NCBI RefSeq assembly: GCF_001580365.1
Contig: NZ_CP014480.1
Coordinates: 1,053,007 to 1,117,006 of the forward strand
Direction: 5' to 3'
DNA from: Kocuria turfanensis
Lineage (GTDB): Bacteria > Actinomycetota > Actinomycetes > Actinomycetales > Micrococcaceae
Length of the DNA stretch: 64,000 nt
Below, piece by piece: positions 28,317 to 37,217 of the stretch. The position numbers were made by a program, and so were the translations under genes. The number at the start of each line of letters is the position of its first letter. Position 1 is the stretch's first letter. The notes below the pieces were generated by a model that was not told where the DNA came from, ran no database searches, and saw only the letters and a program-made list of their open reading frames with translations.

Positions 28317-28327
28317 TGTGCCGACAA

Positions 28328-28355
28328 GTGAAGCACGGTTCACCTGTTCCGGCAA
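28328..28355 (-). promoter_or_regulatory. Possible terC-leader promoter
   Basis: On the minus strand TTGCCG (28350-28355) stands 16-17 nt from TTCACT (28328-28333), with a start expected near 28321, just before the riboswitch. The -35 is good and the -10 is poor. The remaining ~225 bp up to the exonuclease promoter (28572) hold nothing I can support. Confidence 0.35.
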
Positions 28356-28583
28356 GACCCCGCCGGCCCGACGGGTGACGCCGATCAGGGCCCACGACGG
28401 ACCACGACCGGGGCGGCGCCCGTCGGGACGACCGGGACCGGAGCCGGCAGGCGTCGTCACGGTCACCGTCGTGCCGTCCCGGGGCCCGCCCGCCACGGGG
28501 ACGGACCCGCCGCCGGGCCTGCCGGCCGGGTGGTGCCCGGCGGCGCGGCGTGGCGGGTCGGAGGGGGCCGGTACGGTGGATCC

Positions 28584-29438
28584 ATGTCCTCGCCCTCACG
28601 CCCTGCCGAGCCCACCGACCAGCCGCCCCTGTTCGACGCCGCGCCGCTGCGCGCCGCGCCGCCGGCGCCCTCGGCGGCCGGCGCCGACGCGGAGCAGGAC
28701 GTCCTGTTCGAGCTCGGCCCCCCGACGGTCGCGCCCGGCGCCGCCCCGGCGTGGACCGAGGGGCCGCGGGCGGCCTTCGACCTGGAGACGACCGGACGGG
28801 ACCCGCACACCGCCCGCATCGTCACGGCCTCCGTCGTGCGCACCGACGCCTCCGGCACGGTGACGGACGAGTGGGAGTGGCTGGCCGACCCGGGGGTGGA
28901 GATCCCGGAGGAGGCGGCGGCCGTGCACGGGGTGAGCACCGAGCGGGCCCGTGCCGAGGGCCGGCCGGCGGCGGAGGTCGTCGCGCAGATCGCCCGGGTC
29001 CTGGCCGAGCTGTTCGCGGCCGGGACGCCCGTGCTGGTGTTCAACGCCTCCTACGACTTCACGGTCCTCGCCCACGAGGGGCGGCGGCACGGTGTCGAGG
29101 TGCCGCAGCCGTTCCCGGTGCTCGATCCCTACGTCCTGAACAAGCAGGTGCACCGGTACCGGCGCGGCAAGCGCACCCTCGGGGCGCTCTGCGAGGAGTA
29201 CGGGGTCGAGCTCACCGCCGCGCACACCTCGGCGGCGGACGCGGTGGCCACCGAGCGGCTCGCCGTGCTGATGGCGCGGCGGTTCCCCGAGCTCGTGCGC
29301 CCGGCCGCCGAGCTGCACGAGGACCAGGTGGGCTGGGCGGCGGAGCAGGCCGCGAGCCTGCAGGAGTACTTCCGGCGGACCCGGCCGGACGCGGTGGTGG
29401 ACGGCGCCTGGCCGCTGCGCCGCCCCGAGGACGCCTGA
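28584..29438 (+). CDS. DnaQ-like DEDDh 3'-5' exonuclease
   Basis: A 284-residue protein with a disordered ~60-residue N-terminus (Pro/Ala-rich) followed by a DEDDh exonuclease domain. Catalytic residues are visible: ExoI FDLETTG (about 65-71), ExoII LVFNASYDFTVL (about 150-161) and ExoIII HTSAADA (about 214-220), so His and all four acidic residues are present. Such proteins proofread or trim DNA or RNA; this one is free-standing, not fused to polymerase or a GIY-YIG domain. The ATG at 28584 lies 6 nt from TACGGT (28572-28577), without an SD, so leaderless. It converges on hemL, and both stops fall inside one inverted repeat. Confidence 0.9.
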   Translation: MSSPSRPAEPTDQPPLFDAAPLRAAPPAPSAAGADAEQDVLFELGPPTVAPGAAPAWTEGPRAAFDLETTGRDPHTARIVTASVVRTDASGTVTDEWEWLADPGVEIPEEAAAVHGVSTERARAEGRPAAEVVAQIARVLAELFAAGTPVLVFNASYDFTVLAHEGRRHGVEVPQPFPVLDPYVLNKQVHRYRRGKRTLGALCEEYGVELTAAHTSAADAVATERLAVLMARRFPELVRPAAELHEDQVGWAAEQAASLQEYFRRTRPDAVVDGAWPLRRPEDA

Positions 29439-29467
29439 GCGTCCCCGGAGCGGTCCGTGCTCAGGCG
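29432..29467. terminator. Dyad containing the exonuclease and hemL stop codons
   Basis: CGCCTGAGC (29432-29440) and its complement (29459-29467) pair over an 18-nt loop. The exonuclease TGA (29436-29438) and the hemL stop (29461-29463) lie in the two arms, so one hairpin serves both converging genes. Confidence 0.6.
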
Positions 29468-30777
29468 GCCGGCCGGGCCTCGGCGGCGGCACGCGCCGCC
29501 GCGGGCAGGGCGGAGACGATCCGGTCCATGGCCGCGTCGTCGTGGGCGGCGGAGAGGAACCACGCCTCGAACACGGACGGGGGCAGGTACACGCCCTGGT
29601 CCAGCATCGCGTGGAAGAAGGCCGGGTAGCGGAACGTCTCCTGCGCCCTGGCCTGCGCGTAGTCGTGCACGCCGGTGGCCGAGGTGCCGAAGGCCACCGA
29701 GAACAGGCTGCCGGCCGACTGGATCGAGTGGTCCACCCCGGCCTCGTCCAGCACGGCGCGCACGGCCTCCTGCAGCTGGGCCGACCGGCGGTCGACGGTC
29801 TGGTAGGCGATCCGGTCCGCGGTGCGCAGCGTCGCCGCGCCCGCGGCCATCGCCACCGGGTTCCCGGACAGCGTGCCCGCCTGGTAGACGGGGCCCAGCG
29901 GCGCGAGGTGGTTCATCACCTCGGCGCGGCCGCCCACCCCGGCCGCGGGCAGCCCGCCGCCGATGACCTTGCCGAACATGAACAGGTCCGGCTCCCAGCC
30001 GTCCTCACCGGCCGCGGTGAGGCCCCAGTAGCCGGCCTCGTGCACGCGGAAGCCGGTCAGCACCTCGTCGAAGATCATCAGCGCGCCGTGCTCGCGCGTG
30101 AGCCGGCGCAGGCCCGCGTTGAAGCCCTCGAGGGGCGTCACGACGCCCATGTTGGCGGGGGCGCCCTCGGTGATGACGGCCGCGATCCGGCCGGGGTGGG
30201 CGGCGAAGGCCTCCTCCACGGCGGCGAGGTCGTTGTAGGGCAGCACCAGGGTCTCGGCGGCGGTGGCCGCGGTGACCCCGGCCGAGCCGGGCAGGGCCAG
30301 GGTCGCGACGCCGGAGCCCGCCTCGGACAGCAGGGAGTCCACGTGGCCGTGGTAGCAGCCGGCGAACTTCACGATCAGGTCCCGGCCGGTCACGCCGCGC
30401 GCCAGGCGGATCGCGGTCATGGCCGCCTCGGTGCCGGTCGAGACCATCCGCAGCTCGTCGATCGCGCCGATCCGGTCCACGACCAGCTCGGCGAGCTCGG
30501 TCTCGCCGCGGGTGGTCGCCCCGAAGGACAGGCCCCGCTCCACGGCCTCGTGCACGGCCTCGATGACCGCGGGGTGGGAGTGGCCGATGAGGGCGGGCCC
30601 CCACGAGCTGACGAGGTCGACGTACTCGCGGCCGTCGACGTCGGTGAGGTACGGGCCCTTGGCCGCGGTGATGAACGGCGGGGTGCCGCCCACGGAGGCG
30701 AAGGCGCGCACCGGCGAGTTGACCCCGCCGGGCATGACCTTGCGGGCTCGGTCGAAGAGTTCCTGGGAAACGCTCAT
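29461..30777 (-). CDS. hemL: Glutamate-1-semialdehyde 2,1-aminomutase
   Basis: PLP enzyme converting glutamate-1-semialdehyde (from HemA) to 5-aminolevulinate. The 438 residues match the family. Seen motifs: [11 protein letters not shown] at the N-terminus, [28 protein letters not shown] (phosphate binding), [11 protein letters not shown] with the PLP-ring Asp, and the Schiff-base lysine in [11 protein letters not shown]. The substrate-loop segment reads [12 protein letters not shown] instead of the usual EPVAGNMG. ATG at 30777 follows GGAAGGAAG. It is last in the haem operon, 53 nt after hemB, with no clear terminator in that gap. Confidence 0.95.
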   Translation of the reverse strand: MSVSQELFDRARKVMPGGVNSPVRAFASVGGTPPFITAAKGPYLTDVDGREYVDLVSSWGPALIGHSHPAVIEAVHEAVERGLSFGATTRGETELAELVVDRIGAIDELRMVSTGTEAAMTAIRLARGVTGRDLIVKFAGCYHGHVDSLLSEAGSGVATLALPGSAGVTAATAAETLVLPYNDLAAVEEAFAAHPGRIAAVITEGAPANMGVVTPLEGFNAGLRRLTREHGALMIFDEVLTGFRVHEAGYWGLTAAGEDGWEPDLFMFGKVIGGGLPAAGVGGRAEVMNHLAPLGPVYQAGTLSGNPVAMAAGAATLRTADRIAYQTVDRRSAQLQEAVRAVLDEAGVDHSIQSAGSLFSVAFGTSATGVHDYAQARAQETFRYPAFFHAMLDQGVYLPPSVFEAWFLSAAHDDAAMDRIVSALPAAARAAAEARPAA

Positions 30778-30830
30778 GGGTTCTGTCTGCTTCCTTCCGC
30801 CGGGGGTGCCGGCTCGGGGGAGGGTGGGGT

Positions 30831-31841
30831 TCAGGAGAGGCCGTTCTCCTCGCGGAACCAGTCCGCGAGCTCGACGGCGAAGTAGGTCAGCACGGTGTCG
30901 GCCCCTGCGCGGCGGATGGAGAGCACGGACTCCTGGACGGCGGCCCGCCGGTCGATCCACCCGTTGGCCGCGGCGGCCTCGATCATGGCGTACTCCCCGG
31001 AGATCTGGTACGCGGAGACGGGCACCGGGGAGACCTCGGCGACGTCGCGCAGGATGTCGAGGTAGCTCATGGCGGGTTTGACCATGACCATGTCGGCGCC
31101 CTCGTCCAGGTCCAGCTGCAGCTCGTGCAGCGCCTCGCGCCGGTTGGCGGGGTCCATCTGGTAGGTGCGCCGGTCGCCCTGCAGCTGCGAGTCCACCGCC
31201 TCCCGGAAGGGGCCGTAGAACGCCGAGGAGTACTTCGCGGAGTAGGCCAGGACGGCCACGTCGGGCCGGCCCGCCTCGTCGAGGGCGGCACGGATCACCC
31301 CGACCTGGCCGTCCATCATGCCGGAGGGCCCGAGCACGTGGGCGCCGGCCTCGGCCTGGGCCACGGCCATCCGGCCGTAGATCTCCAGGGTCGCGTCGTT
31401 GTCCACGGTCCCGTCCTCGGCCAGGACGCCGCAGTGCCCGTGGTCGGTGAACTCGTCGAGGCACAGGTCGGCCATGACCACCGTGTCGTCGCCGACCTCG
31501 GCGCGCACGGCGCGCAGGGCACGGTTCAGGACCCCCTCGGGGTCGCACCCGGCGCTGCCCCGGGCGTCCCGCTGCGCGGGCACGCCGAAGAGCATGATCC
31601 CGCCCAGGCCCTTGGCCGCGACCTCGGCCGCGGCGCGGCGGAGCGAGTCCATGGAGTGCTGGACGACGCCCGGCATGGAGCCGAGCGGGGCGGGCTCGGT
31701 GAGGCCCTCCCGCACGAAGACCGGGAGGATGAGGTCGGACGGGTGCACCCGGGTCTGGGCGGCCAGGCGTCGCACGGCGGGCGTGCTGCGCAGCCGGCGG
31801 GGCCGGGACACGAGGTCGTAGCGCGGGGTTCGGTCGGTCAC
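30831..31841 (-). CDS. hemB: Delta-aminolevulinic acid dehydratase region (internal GTG start)
   Basis: Condenses two 5-aminolevulinates to porphobilinogen. If started at GTG 31841, which has GAGGAG 9 nt upstream, it is 336 residues, the usual length. Seen motifs: [10 protein letters not shown], metal site [16 protein letters not shown] (Cys, Asp, Cys, so one ligand of the three-Cys zinc site is Asp), and the two active-site lysines in [15 protein letters not shown] and [12 protein letters not shown]. The frame continues upstream without a stop through hemD, so the same domain may also be made as the C-terminal half of a fusion. Both products could exist. Octamer formation is expected from the N-terminal arm. 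Confidence 0.9.
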   Translation of the reverse strand: MTDRTPRYDLVSRPRRLRSTPAVRRLAAQTRVHPSDLILPVFVREGLTEPAPLGSMPGVVQHSMDSLRRAAAEVAAKGLGGIMLFGVPAQRDARGSAGCDPEGVLNRALRAVRAEVGDDTVVMADLCLDEFTDHGHCGVLAEDGTVDNDATLEIYGRMAVAQAEAGAHVLGPSGMMDGQVGVIRAALDEAGRPDVAVLAYSAKYSSAFYGPFREAVDSQLQGDRRTYQMDPANRREALHELQLDLDEGADMVMVKPAMSYLDILRDVAEVSPVPVSAYQISGEYAMIEAAAANGWIDRRAAVQESVLSIRRAGADTVLTYFAVELADWFREENGLS

Positions 31842-32780
31842 GGGAGTCGTCTCCTCGGTCGGGGATGTCGTCGGTGTCGTCGGTTCCGGGCGCCGCGGCC
31901 CGCGGGGGGCCGCGAGGGCGCGGGCGAGGGCGGCGCGGACCGCCTCCGGGGTGGGACGGGCCGCCGCGTGGGCGGTCAGGCCGCGGTCGGCGGCCGCCTG
32001 CCGGGTCGGTTCGCCGATGGCCACGAGCGCGGTGCCCGCCAGCACGGCGGGGTCCTCGCCCACCAGCTCGGCGAGGTGGGAGGGCGCGGTGAGCACCACC
32101 GCGTCGGCCTCGCCGGCGGCCAGGGCCGCCAGGAGCCCGGCCCGGTCCAGCGTCGGCACGGCACCGGCGTCCGCCGCGGTCTCCGGCACGAGGGGCTCCG
32201 GGGCCGGCCACGGGACCGTGGCGTAGGCCGTGGCCGTGAGGACACGGTACCCCTTCGCGGCGAGGCCCGCCTCGAGGGTCGGCCGGGCCCGGGCGGAGAG
32301 CGGCAGCAGGACGGTGCCGGGGGCCGGTTCGGCCGGCCAGTCCGCGAGCAGCCCCGCGGCCGAGTGCGCGGTGCCGGGGACGAGGTCCGGGGCCAGCCCG
32401 GCGTCCGCGAGGGCCGCGGCCGTGGCGTCCCCCACCGCCGCCACGCGCAGTCCCGCGCTCCGGGCCGCGGCCAGCCGCGCGCCGAGCCCCGACGGGCCGG
32501 GGGCCCCGGTCACCGCCTGCAGGGCGCGCACGGTGTTGACCGAGGTGACCGCCAGCCAGGTGCGCCCCGCGGGCCCGGGCGCCGCCGCGCGGTCCAGCAG
32601 CGCGGACAGCGCCGCGGTGTCTCCCGGCAGGGTCGGCTCGAGCAGCGGCGCGAGCCGGACGCGGACCCCGTCCGCGCGCAGCAGCGCCACGAGCTCCCGG
32701 GCCCGCCCGGCGGAGCGCGTGACGACGACCCGGGCCCCGTGCAGGGCACCGGAGCGGTCGTCGTGGCCGGGGCGCGGCAC
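30831..32780 (-). CDS. hemD: HemD-HemB in one open reading frame (649 aa)
   Basis: The frame from GTG 32780 has no stop before the hemB stop at 30831. Residues ~1-260 are uroporphyrinogen-III synthase: two HemD half-domains with [48 protein letters not shown] and [16 protein letters not shown] Pro/Thr linker of ~30 residues ([15 protein letters not shown]) joins it to the ALA dehydratase (from ~313). HemD cyclises hydroxymethylbilane made by HemC just upstream (gap 5 nt). Either this is a true fusion, or hemB reinitiates at its own SD and GTG while hemD is translated through. I know HemD fused to methyltransferase, but not routinely to HemB. Confidence 0.75.
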   Translation of the reverse strand: MPRPGHDDRSGALHGARVVVTRSAGRARELVALLRADGVRVRLAPLLEPTLPGDTAALSALLDRAAAPGPAGRTWLAVTSVNTVRALQAVTGAPGPSGLGARLAAARSAGLRVAAVGDATAAALADAGLAPDLVPGTAHSAAGLLADWPAEPAPGTVLLPLSARARPTLEAGLAAKGYRVLTATAYATVPWPAPEPLVPETAADAGAVPTLDRAGLLAALAAGEADAVVLTAPSHLAELVGEDPAVLAGTALVAIGEPTRQAAADRGLTAHAAARPTPEAVRAALARALAAPRGPRRPEPTTPTTSPTEETTPVTDRTPRYDLVSRPRRLRSTPAVRRLAAQTRVHPSDLILPVFVREGLTEPAPLGSMPGVVQHSMDSLRRAAAEVAAKGLGGIMLFGVPAQRDARGSAGCDPEGVLNRALRAVRAEVGDDTVVMADLCLDEFTDHGHCGVLAEDGTVDNDATLEIYGRMAVAQAEAGAHVLGPSGMMDGQVGVIRAALDEAGRPDVAVLAYSAKYSSAFYGPFREAVDSQLQGDRRTYQMDPANRREALHELQLDLDEGADMVMVKPAMSYLDILRDVAEVSPVPVSAYQISGEYAMIEAAAANGWIDRRAAVQESVLSIRRAGADTVLTYFAVELADWFREENGLS

Positions 32781-32785
32781 GGGTC

Positions 32786-33742
32786 TCAGAGCGTCAACCG
32801 GGCCAGCCGGCCGGCGCCGTCGGCGAGCAGCTCGTCGGCCAGCCGGGTGCCGAGGTCCCGGGCGGCGTCGACGGTGCGATGCGCCGTGCTGCCGCCGCGG
32901 CGCATCACCTGGCTGCCGTCCGGGTCGGCCACGACCACGTCGAGCACCAGCTCGTCGCCCCGGAGCCGCCCGTAGGTGCCGACGGGGGCGGCGCAGCCGG
33001 CCTCGAGGCGGGTCAGCAGCGCCCGCTCGGCGGTCACGGCGAGCCGCGTCTCCAGGTGGTCCACCGCGGCCAGGCCGATGGCGAGCGGGGCGTCCCCGGC
33101 GGCGTCCTCGGCCCGGCACTCCAGGGCCAGGGCGCCCTGGCCCGGTGCCGGGAGCATCACGGACGGGTCGATCAGCTCGGTGATCGCGTCCTGCCGGCCC
33201 AGCCGGTGCAGCCCCGAGGCGGCGAGGACCACGGCGTCGAGGTCGCCGGGGGCCACGCGCGCCAGGCGGGTGCCGACGTTGCCGCGGATGTCCACGATCT
33301 CCAGGTCCGGGCGGGCGGCGCGCACCTGCGCCGCCCGCCGCGGGGAGCCGGTGCCGACCTTCGCGCCGGCCGGCAGCTGCGCCAGGGTGAGCCCGTCGCG
33401 GGCGCACAGGGCGTCGCGGGGGTCCTCCCGCTCCGGCACCGCGGCCACCTCGAGACCCGGCACGGGGGCGGTGGGCAGGTCCTTGAGCGAGTGCACGGCC
33501 AGGTCCACCGAGCCGGCCAGCAGCGCCGCGCGCAGGGCCGTGGCGAAGACCCCGGTGCCGCCCATCTGGGAGAGCGGGCCGGTCAGGACGTCACCCTCCG
33601 TGCGGATCGTGACGAGCTCCGGTTCGAGGCCGCCCGCGGCCGCCACGGCGCGCGCCGCCGTGCCGGTCTGGGTCAGGGCCAGCTGGGAGCCGCGGGTGCC
33701 GACCCGGAGGACGGGCCGGTCCGGGGCGGTCTCGGCCGTCAC
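32786..33742 (-). CDS. hemC: Hydroxymethylbilane synthase
   Basis: Porphobilinogen deaminase, polymerising four porphobilinogens into hydroxymethylbilane. The 318 residues match. Seen motifs: [14 protein letters not shown] at the N-terminus, [47 protein letters not shown], and the dipyrromethane-cofactor cysteine in [10 protein letters not shown]. The GTG at 33742 overlaps the cpfC stop as GTGA; the next gene in the operon is hemD, 5 nt downstream. Order and coupling match the coproporphyrin-dependent haem operons of actinobacteria. Confidence 0.96.
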   Translation of the reverse strand: MTAETAPDRPVLRVGTRGSQLALTQTGTAARAVAAAGGLEPELVTIRTEGDVLTGPLSQMGGTGVFATALRAALLAGSVDLAVHSLKDLPTAPVPGLEVAAVPEREDPRDALCARDGLTLAQLPAGAKVGTGSPRRAAQVRAARPDLEIVDIRGNVGTRLARVAPGDLDAVVLAASGLHRLGRQDAITELIDPSVMLPAPGQGALALECRAEDAAGDAPLAIGLAAVDHLETRLAVTAERALLTRLEAGCAAPVGTYGRLRGDELVLDVVVADPDGSQVMRRGGSTAHRTVDAARDLGTRLADELLADGAGRLARLTL

Positions 33743-34947
33743 GCGTACCGCACCTCCCCCGACTCGTCGAGATCCACGGGGATCGGGTCGCCCTCGGGCC
33801 GCTGGGCGATGGTCGGGCGCGGCCCGGCGGCACCCCGGAGCACCTTGACGCAGCAGTCCGGGGCGCAGTCGTCGAACCACGTGCCCTGGGCGCACGCGGA
33901 GACCCTCGGCGGTGCGGTGCGGCCGGCGACCCGCTGCTCGACGAGGTCGGCCAGCCCGGACACGAAGGCCGGGTGCGTGCCGGCGGTGGGGGTGCGGACG
34001 GCCGGCAGGCCCAGCCGCTCGCAGGTCTCGAGGGCCTCGGTGTCGAGGTCCCACTTGACCTCCATGTGGTCGGAGACGAAGCCCAGCGGCACCAGCACCG
34101 CGCCGGCGACCCCGCGCGCGGCGACCTCCTCGAGGGCGTCGTTGACGTCCGGCTCGAGCCACGGCACCTGCGGGGGTCCGGAGCGGGACTGGTAGACGAG
34201 GTCCCAGGTGTGGTCCCCCAGCTCCTCCGGCCCGACGCGCTCGAGCACGGTCCGGGCGACGGCGAGGTGCTGCGCCACGTAGGCGGAGTTCTCCTCGAAG
34301 TCCATCCGCGCCGGCCCGGACGCCTCCGCGTCGGTGGTCGGGATGGAATGGGTGCAGAACAGGATGGCGATCCGCCCGCCCTCGGCGCCCAGCCGGCCCC
34401 GGACCTGCGCGAGGCCGTCCCGGAGGCCCTCGACGAAGGGCTGCACGAAGCCCTCGGAGTCGTAGTACTGGTGCACCTTGTCGATGTGCATCTCGTCCCG
34501 CAGGCCGAGCTCCTCGAGCGCGACGCCGTAGTCCTCGCGGTACTGCCGGCACCCGGAGTAGCTGGAGTACGCGCTGGTGGCCAGCACCAGCAGCCGGCGC
34601 ATGCCCCGGGCGTGGCACTCCCGCACCACGTCGGCCACGTAGGGGGCCCAGTTGCGGTTGGCCCAGAGCACGGGCACGTGCATCCCCCGGCCCAGCAGCT
34701 CCGCCTCGAGGGCGGAGCGCAGCGCGCGGTTCTGCGCGTTGATGGGGCTGACGCCGCCGTTGGCCCGGTAGTGGGTGGCGACCTCCTCGAGCCGCTCGTC
34801 GGGGATGCCGCGGCCCTTCGTGACGTTGCGCAGGAAGGGCAGGACGTCGTCCTGGCCCTCGGGGCCGCCGAAGGAGGAGAGGATGACGGCGTCGTAGTCC
34901 TCGGGCGGGTGGGCCCGGGCGCGGGACAGGTCGTTCTCGGCGGTCAT
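33739..34947 (-). CDS. cpfC: Coproporphyrin III ferrochelatase
   Basis: Inserts Fe2+ into coproporphyrin III in the coproporphyrin-dependent route (formerly HemH). The 402 residues carry a ferrochelatase fold: ILSSFGGPEGQDDVLPFLRNVTKG at the N-terminus, VLATSAYSSYSGCRQY, ILFCTHSIP with the metal-site His, and LVPLGFVSDHMEVKWDLD with the catalytic Glu. An internal Cys (SGCRQY) and a C-terminal cluster CAPDCC are the four-Cys set that binds [2Fe-2S] in actinobacterial enzymes. ATG 34947 overlaps the chdC stop as ATGA, and its own stop overlaps hemC. The Fe-S ligand assignment is from family knowledge. Confidence 0.95.
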   Translation of the reverse strand: MTAENDLSRARAHPPEDYDAVILSSFGGPEGQDDVLPFLRNVTKGRGIPDERLEEVATHYRANGGVSPINAQNRALRSALEAELLGRGMHVPVLWANRNWAPYVADVVRECHARGMRRLLVLATSAYSSYSGCRQYREDYGVALEELGLRDEMHIDKVHQYYDSEGFVQPFVEGLRDGLAQVRGRLGAEGGRIAILFCTHSIPTTDAEASGPARMDFEENSAYVAQHLAVARTVLERVGPEELGDHTWDLVYQSRSGPPQVPWLEPDVNDALEEVAARGVAGAVLVPLGFVSDHMEVKWDLDTEALETCERLGLPAVRTPTAGTHPAFVSGLADLVEQRVAGRTAPPRVSACAQGTWFDDCAPDCCVKVLRGAAGPRPTIAQRPEGDPIPVDLDESGEVRYA

Positions 34948-35690
34948 CGCAGCACCTCCGCGATCTCCTCGGTGCCGATCCGGCGACCGGTGTAGAAGGG
35001 CGTCTCCTCGCGCACGTGCAGCCGGGCCTCCGTGTTGCGGAAGGCCCGCATCACGTCCACGAGGTCCACGAGCTCGGGCGCCTCCAGGGCCAGCAGCCAC
35101 TCGAAGTCGTTGAGCCCGAAGCAGGCGATGGTGTTGGCCAGCACCTGGGGGTAGTCCCGGGCGGCCATGCCGTGGTTGCGCAGCATCTCGCCGCGGCGCT
35201 GGGGGTTCATGTAGTACCACTCGTAGGAGCGCACGAACGGGTAGACGCACACCCACTGCTCGGCCGGGACCCCCCGGGCGAAGGACGGGGAGTGGTTGCG
35301 GGTGAACTCGGCGTCCCGGTGGACGCCCATCGCGTTCCAGACCTGGGCGGTGCCCGCCAGCAGGCCCGTGCGGCGCAGCCGGCGGACCGCCGCCTGCAGG
35401 GCCTGCGGGTCCTCCCCGTGCAGCCAGGTCAGGACGTCGGCGTCCTCGCGCATCCCGGAGACGTCGTAGACCCCGCGCAGCGTCACGCCCTCGGCGGCCA
35501 GCTGCTCGACGACGCCGTCGAACTCCGCGGCGGACCCGTCGGGACCGACGGAGGCGCCGGAGGGCCCGGCGGGCCGGGCGAACACGGTCCAGACGGCCCA
35601 GTGGAGCCGCTCCGCGCCCCCGTCCTGCGCCTGGTCGGGCTCGGCGGCGGGACGGCCGTCGTGCGGCTGCGGCCTGGTGTCGTGGCTCAA
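34944..35690 (-). CDS. chdC: Coproheme decarboxylase
   Basis: Converts coproheme III to haem b with H2O2, the final step of this pathway (formerly HemQ). The 248 residues include a disordered ~28-residue N-terminus and the chlorite-dismutase-like fold. The catalytic tyrosine region YPFVRSYEWYYM, the following RRGEMLRNHGMAARDYP with the proximal His, and TIACFGLNDFEWLLALE are all clear. The start is TTG at 35690 with AAAGGA 8 nt upstream, 3 nt after the cgoX stop; no ATG or GTG fits in frame. The weak start may lower its level relative to neighbours. Confidence 0.94.
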   Translation of the reverse strand: MSHDTRPQPHDGRPAAEPDQAQDGGAERLHWAVWTVFARPAGPSGASVGPDGSAAEFDGVVEQLAAEGVTLRGVYDVSGMREDADVLTWLHGEDPQALQAAVRRLRRTGLLAGTAQVWNAMGVHRDAEFTRNHSPSFARGVPAEQWVCVYPFVRSYEWYYMNPQRRGEMLRNHGMAARDYPQVLANTIACFGLNDFEWLLALEAPELVDLVDVMRAFRNTEARLHVREETPFYTGRRIGTEEIAEVLR

Positions 35691-35693
35691 GGA

Positions 35694-37217
35694 TCAGTCC
35701 TTTCGTCGGGTGGGGTCGGGGTCGGTCCGGGCCGGCCCGGGCGGCGCGGCGGCCTCCGGGACGCCGGCCTCGGCGAGCAGCGCGCGGACCTGGGAGCGGG
35801 TGTCGGCGACGACGGAGGCGAGTCCCGTGCCGGCCAGCCAGCCGCCGACGGCGACGGCGTCGGGCAGCTGCGCCAGCGCCCGGCGGAACTCCGTCACGCG
35901 GCGGACGTGGCCGACCCCCGCGCGGGGCAGGGCCGAGCGCCAGCGCACGATGTCCGCGCCGACCAGCTGCGCGGGGCGCAGGGGCACCCCCATCAGGGTC
36001 GAGGCGTCGGACAGCGCCAGCCGGATCAGCTGCTCGTCGGGCAGGGCGACCTCCGGGGGCACCGCGGAGGCGTCGGGCTGGGCGCGGCCGTAGGACAGGC
36101 GCAGCACGTGCCGGCCCGGGCCGGCGGCCTCCCGCAGCCAGTCCCACTTGGCGGTGGCGTGGGTCAGGGCCTTGGCGCGCACCGCGCGGGCGTCCTCGCT
36201 GACGAGCAGGCCCGTGCCCCGGGGCGCGCCGTCCAGGCGCGGCTCGTCCACCACGAGGGTGGCGAGGGCCACCTGGGGGCCCGGTTCCGGGGTGAACCGC
36301 TGGAGCTCGTGGCGGTGCCCGGACAGGAGCCGGACGGCGGTCGCGCCGCCCGTGGCCACGACCAGCAGCTCGCCGCGGGCCACCGCGGTCTTCTCGCCGC
36401 GGCGGGGCTGGCGCTGGATGACCATCCAGCCCTCCCGCCGGGGGTCGCGGTCCAGGGCGATGACGTCGTAGTCGGTGACCAGCTTCACGCCCGCGCGCTC
36501 GAGCTCGCGCACGAGCGCCTCGGACAGGGCGTTCATCCCGCCGCGCAGCCCGGCCACGTTCGCCCCTGCGGGCGCGGCGCGGCGCAGGGCCCCCGCCGCG
36601 GCGCCGAGGGAGCCGTGCTCGCGCAGGGCCCGGCGCAGGCCGGGGGCCACGGCGTCGACGTCGAGGTCGTCGGGGTGGGCGGAGTGCACGCCCGTGGTGA
36701 ACGGGGCGACGAGGCGCTCCAGCACCCGCTCCCCCATCCGCACCCGGACGAGACCGCCCAGGGAGCGCTCGGTCATGCCGACGAAGGCGGGCAGCCGGCG
36801 GTCGAGGCCGGCCCGGACCAGGCCGGCGCGGCCGAGGGCGGCCCGCAGCCGCGGGGCGGTCGGGTCGGCGGGGATGCCCAGGATCCCGGAGTCGGGCGCC
36901 GGGACCGCGCCCTCGGGCAGGAACAGCCAGGAGCCGCCCCGGCGGGGCTGCACCACGCGGTCGCCGAGTCCCAGCTCCTCCAGGAGGTCGGGCACCGCCC
37001 GGGAGCGCGTCGCGAAGGACTCCGCGCCGGAGTCCATGACGAGACCGGCCACCTGGTGGGCGCCGACGGCGCCGCCCAGGTGGTCCTCCGCCTCGACCAG
37101 CGTGACGCGCAGCCCCCGCGCGGCGAGGTCGTGGGCGGCCACGAGGCCGGAGACGCCCCCGCCGACCACCAGGGCGGAGCGCGGCGGAGCCGTCCGTCCG
37201 GCAGGCCGGGGGCTCAC
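35694..37217 (-). CDS. cgoX: Coproporphyrinogen III oxidase (HemY/CgoX type)
   Basis: FAD enzyme oxidising coproporphyrinogen III to coproporphyrin III using O2. The 507 residues begin with the FAD-binding VVGGGVSGLVAAHDLAARG and EAEDHLGG, include MDSGAESFATRS, and end with the FAD-contact region VAVGGWLAGTGLASVVADTRS. Because chdC and cpfC follow in the operon, the coproporphyrin rather than protoporphyrin substrate is inferred. GTG at 37217 overlaps the hemE stop as GTGA. The C-terminal ~25 residues are Pro/Asp-rich and variable. Confidence 0.93.
   Translation of the reverse strand: MSPRPAGRTAPPRSALVVGGGVSGLVAAHDLAARGLRVTLVEAEDHLGGAVGAHQVAGLVMDSGAESFATRSRAVPDLLEELGLGDRVVQPRRGGSWLFLPEGAVPAPDSGILGIPADPTAPRLRAALGRAGLVRAGLDRRLPAFVGMTERSLGGLVRVRMGERVLERLVAPFTTGVHSAHPDDLDVDAVAPGLRRALREHGSLGAAAGALRRAAPAGANVAGLRGGMNALSEALVRELERAGVKLVTDYDVIALDRDPRREGWMVIQRQPRRGEKTAVARGELLVVATGGATAVRLLSGHRHELQRFTPEPGPQVALATLVVDEPRLDGAPRGTGLLVSEDARAVRAKALTHATAKWDWLREAAGPGRHVLRLSYGRAQPDASAVPPEVALPDEQLIRLALSDASTLMGVPLRPAQLVGADIVRWRSALPRAGVGHVRRVTEFRRALAQLPDAVAVGGWLAGTGLASVVADTRSQVRALLAEAGVPEAAAPPGPARTDPDPTRRKD

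Noticed and set aside
30831..33407. Extension of the HemD-HemB frame to 858 codons
   Set aside because: The extra N-terminal part lies out of frame over hemC and has no domain; GTG 32780, 5 nt after the hemC stop, is the natural start.
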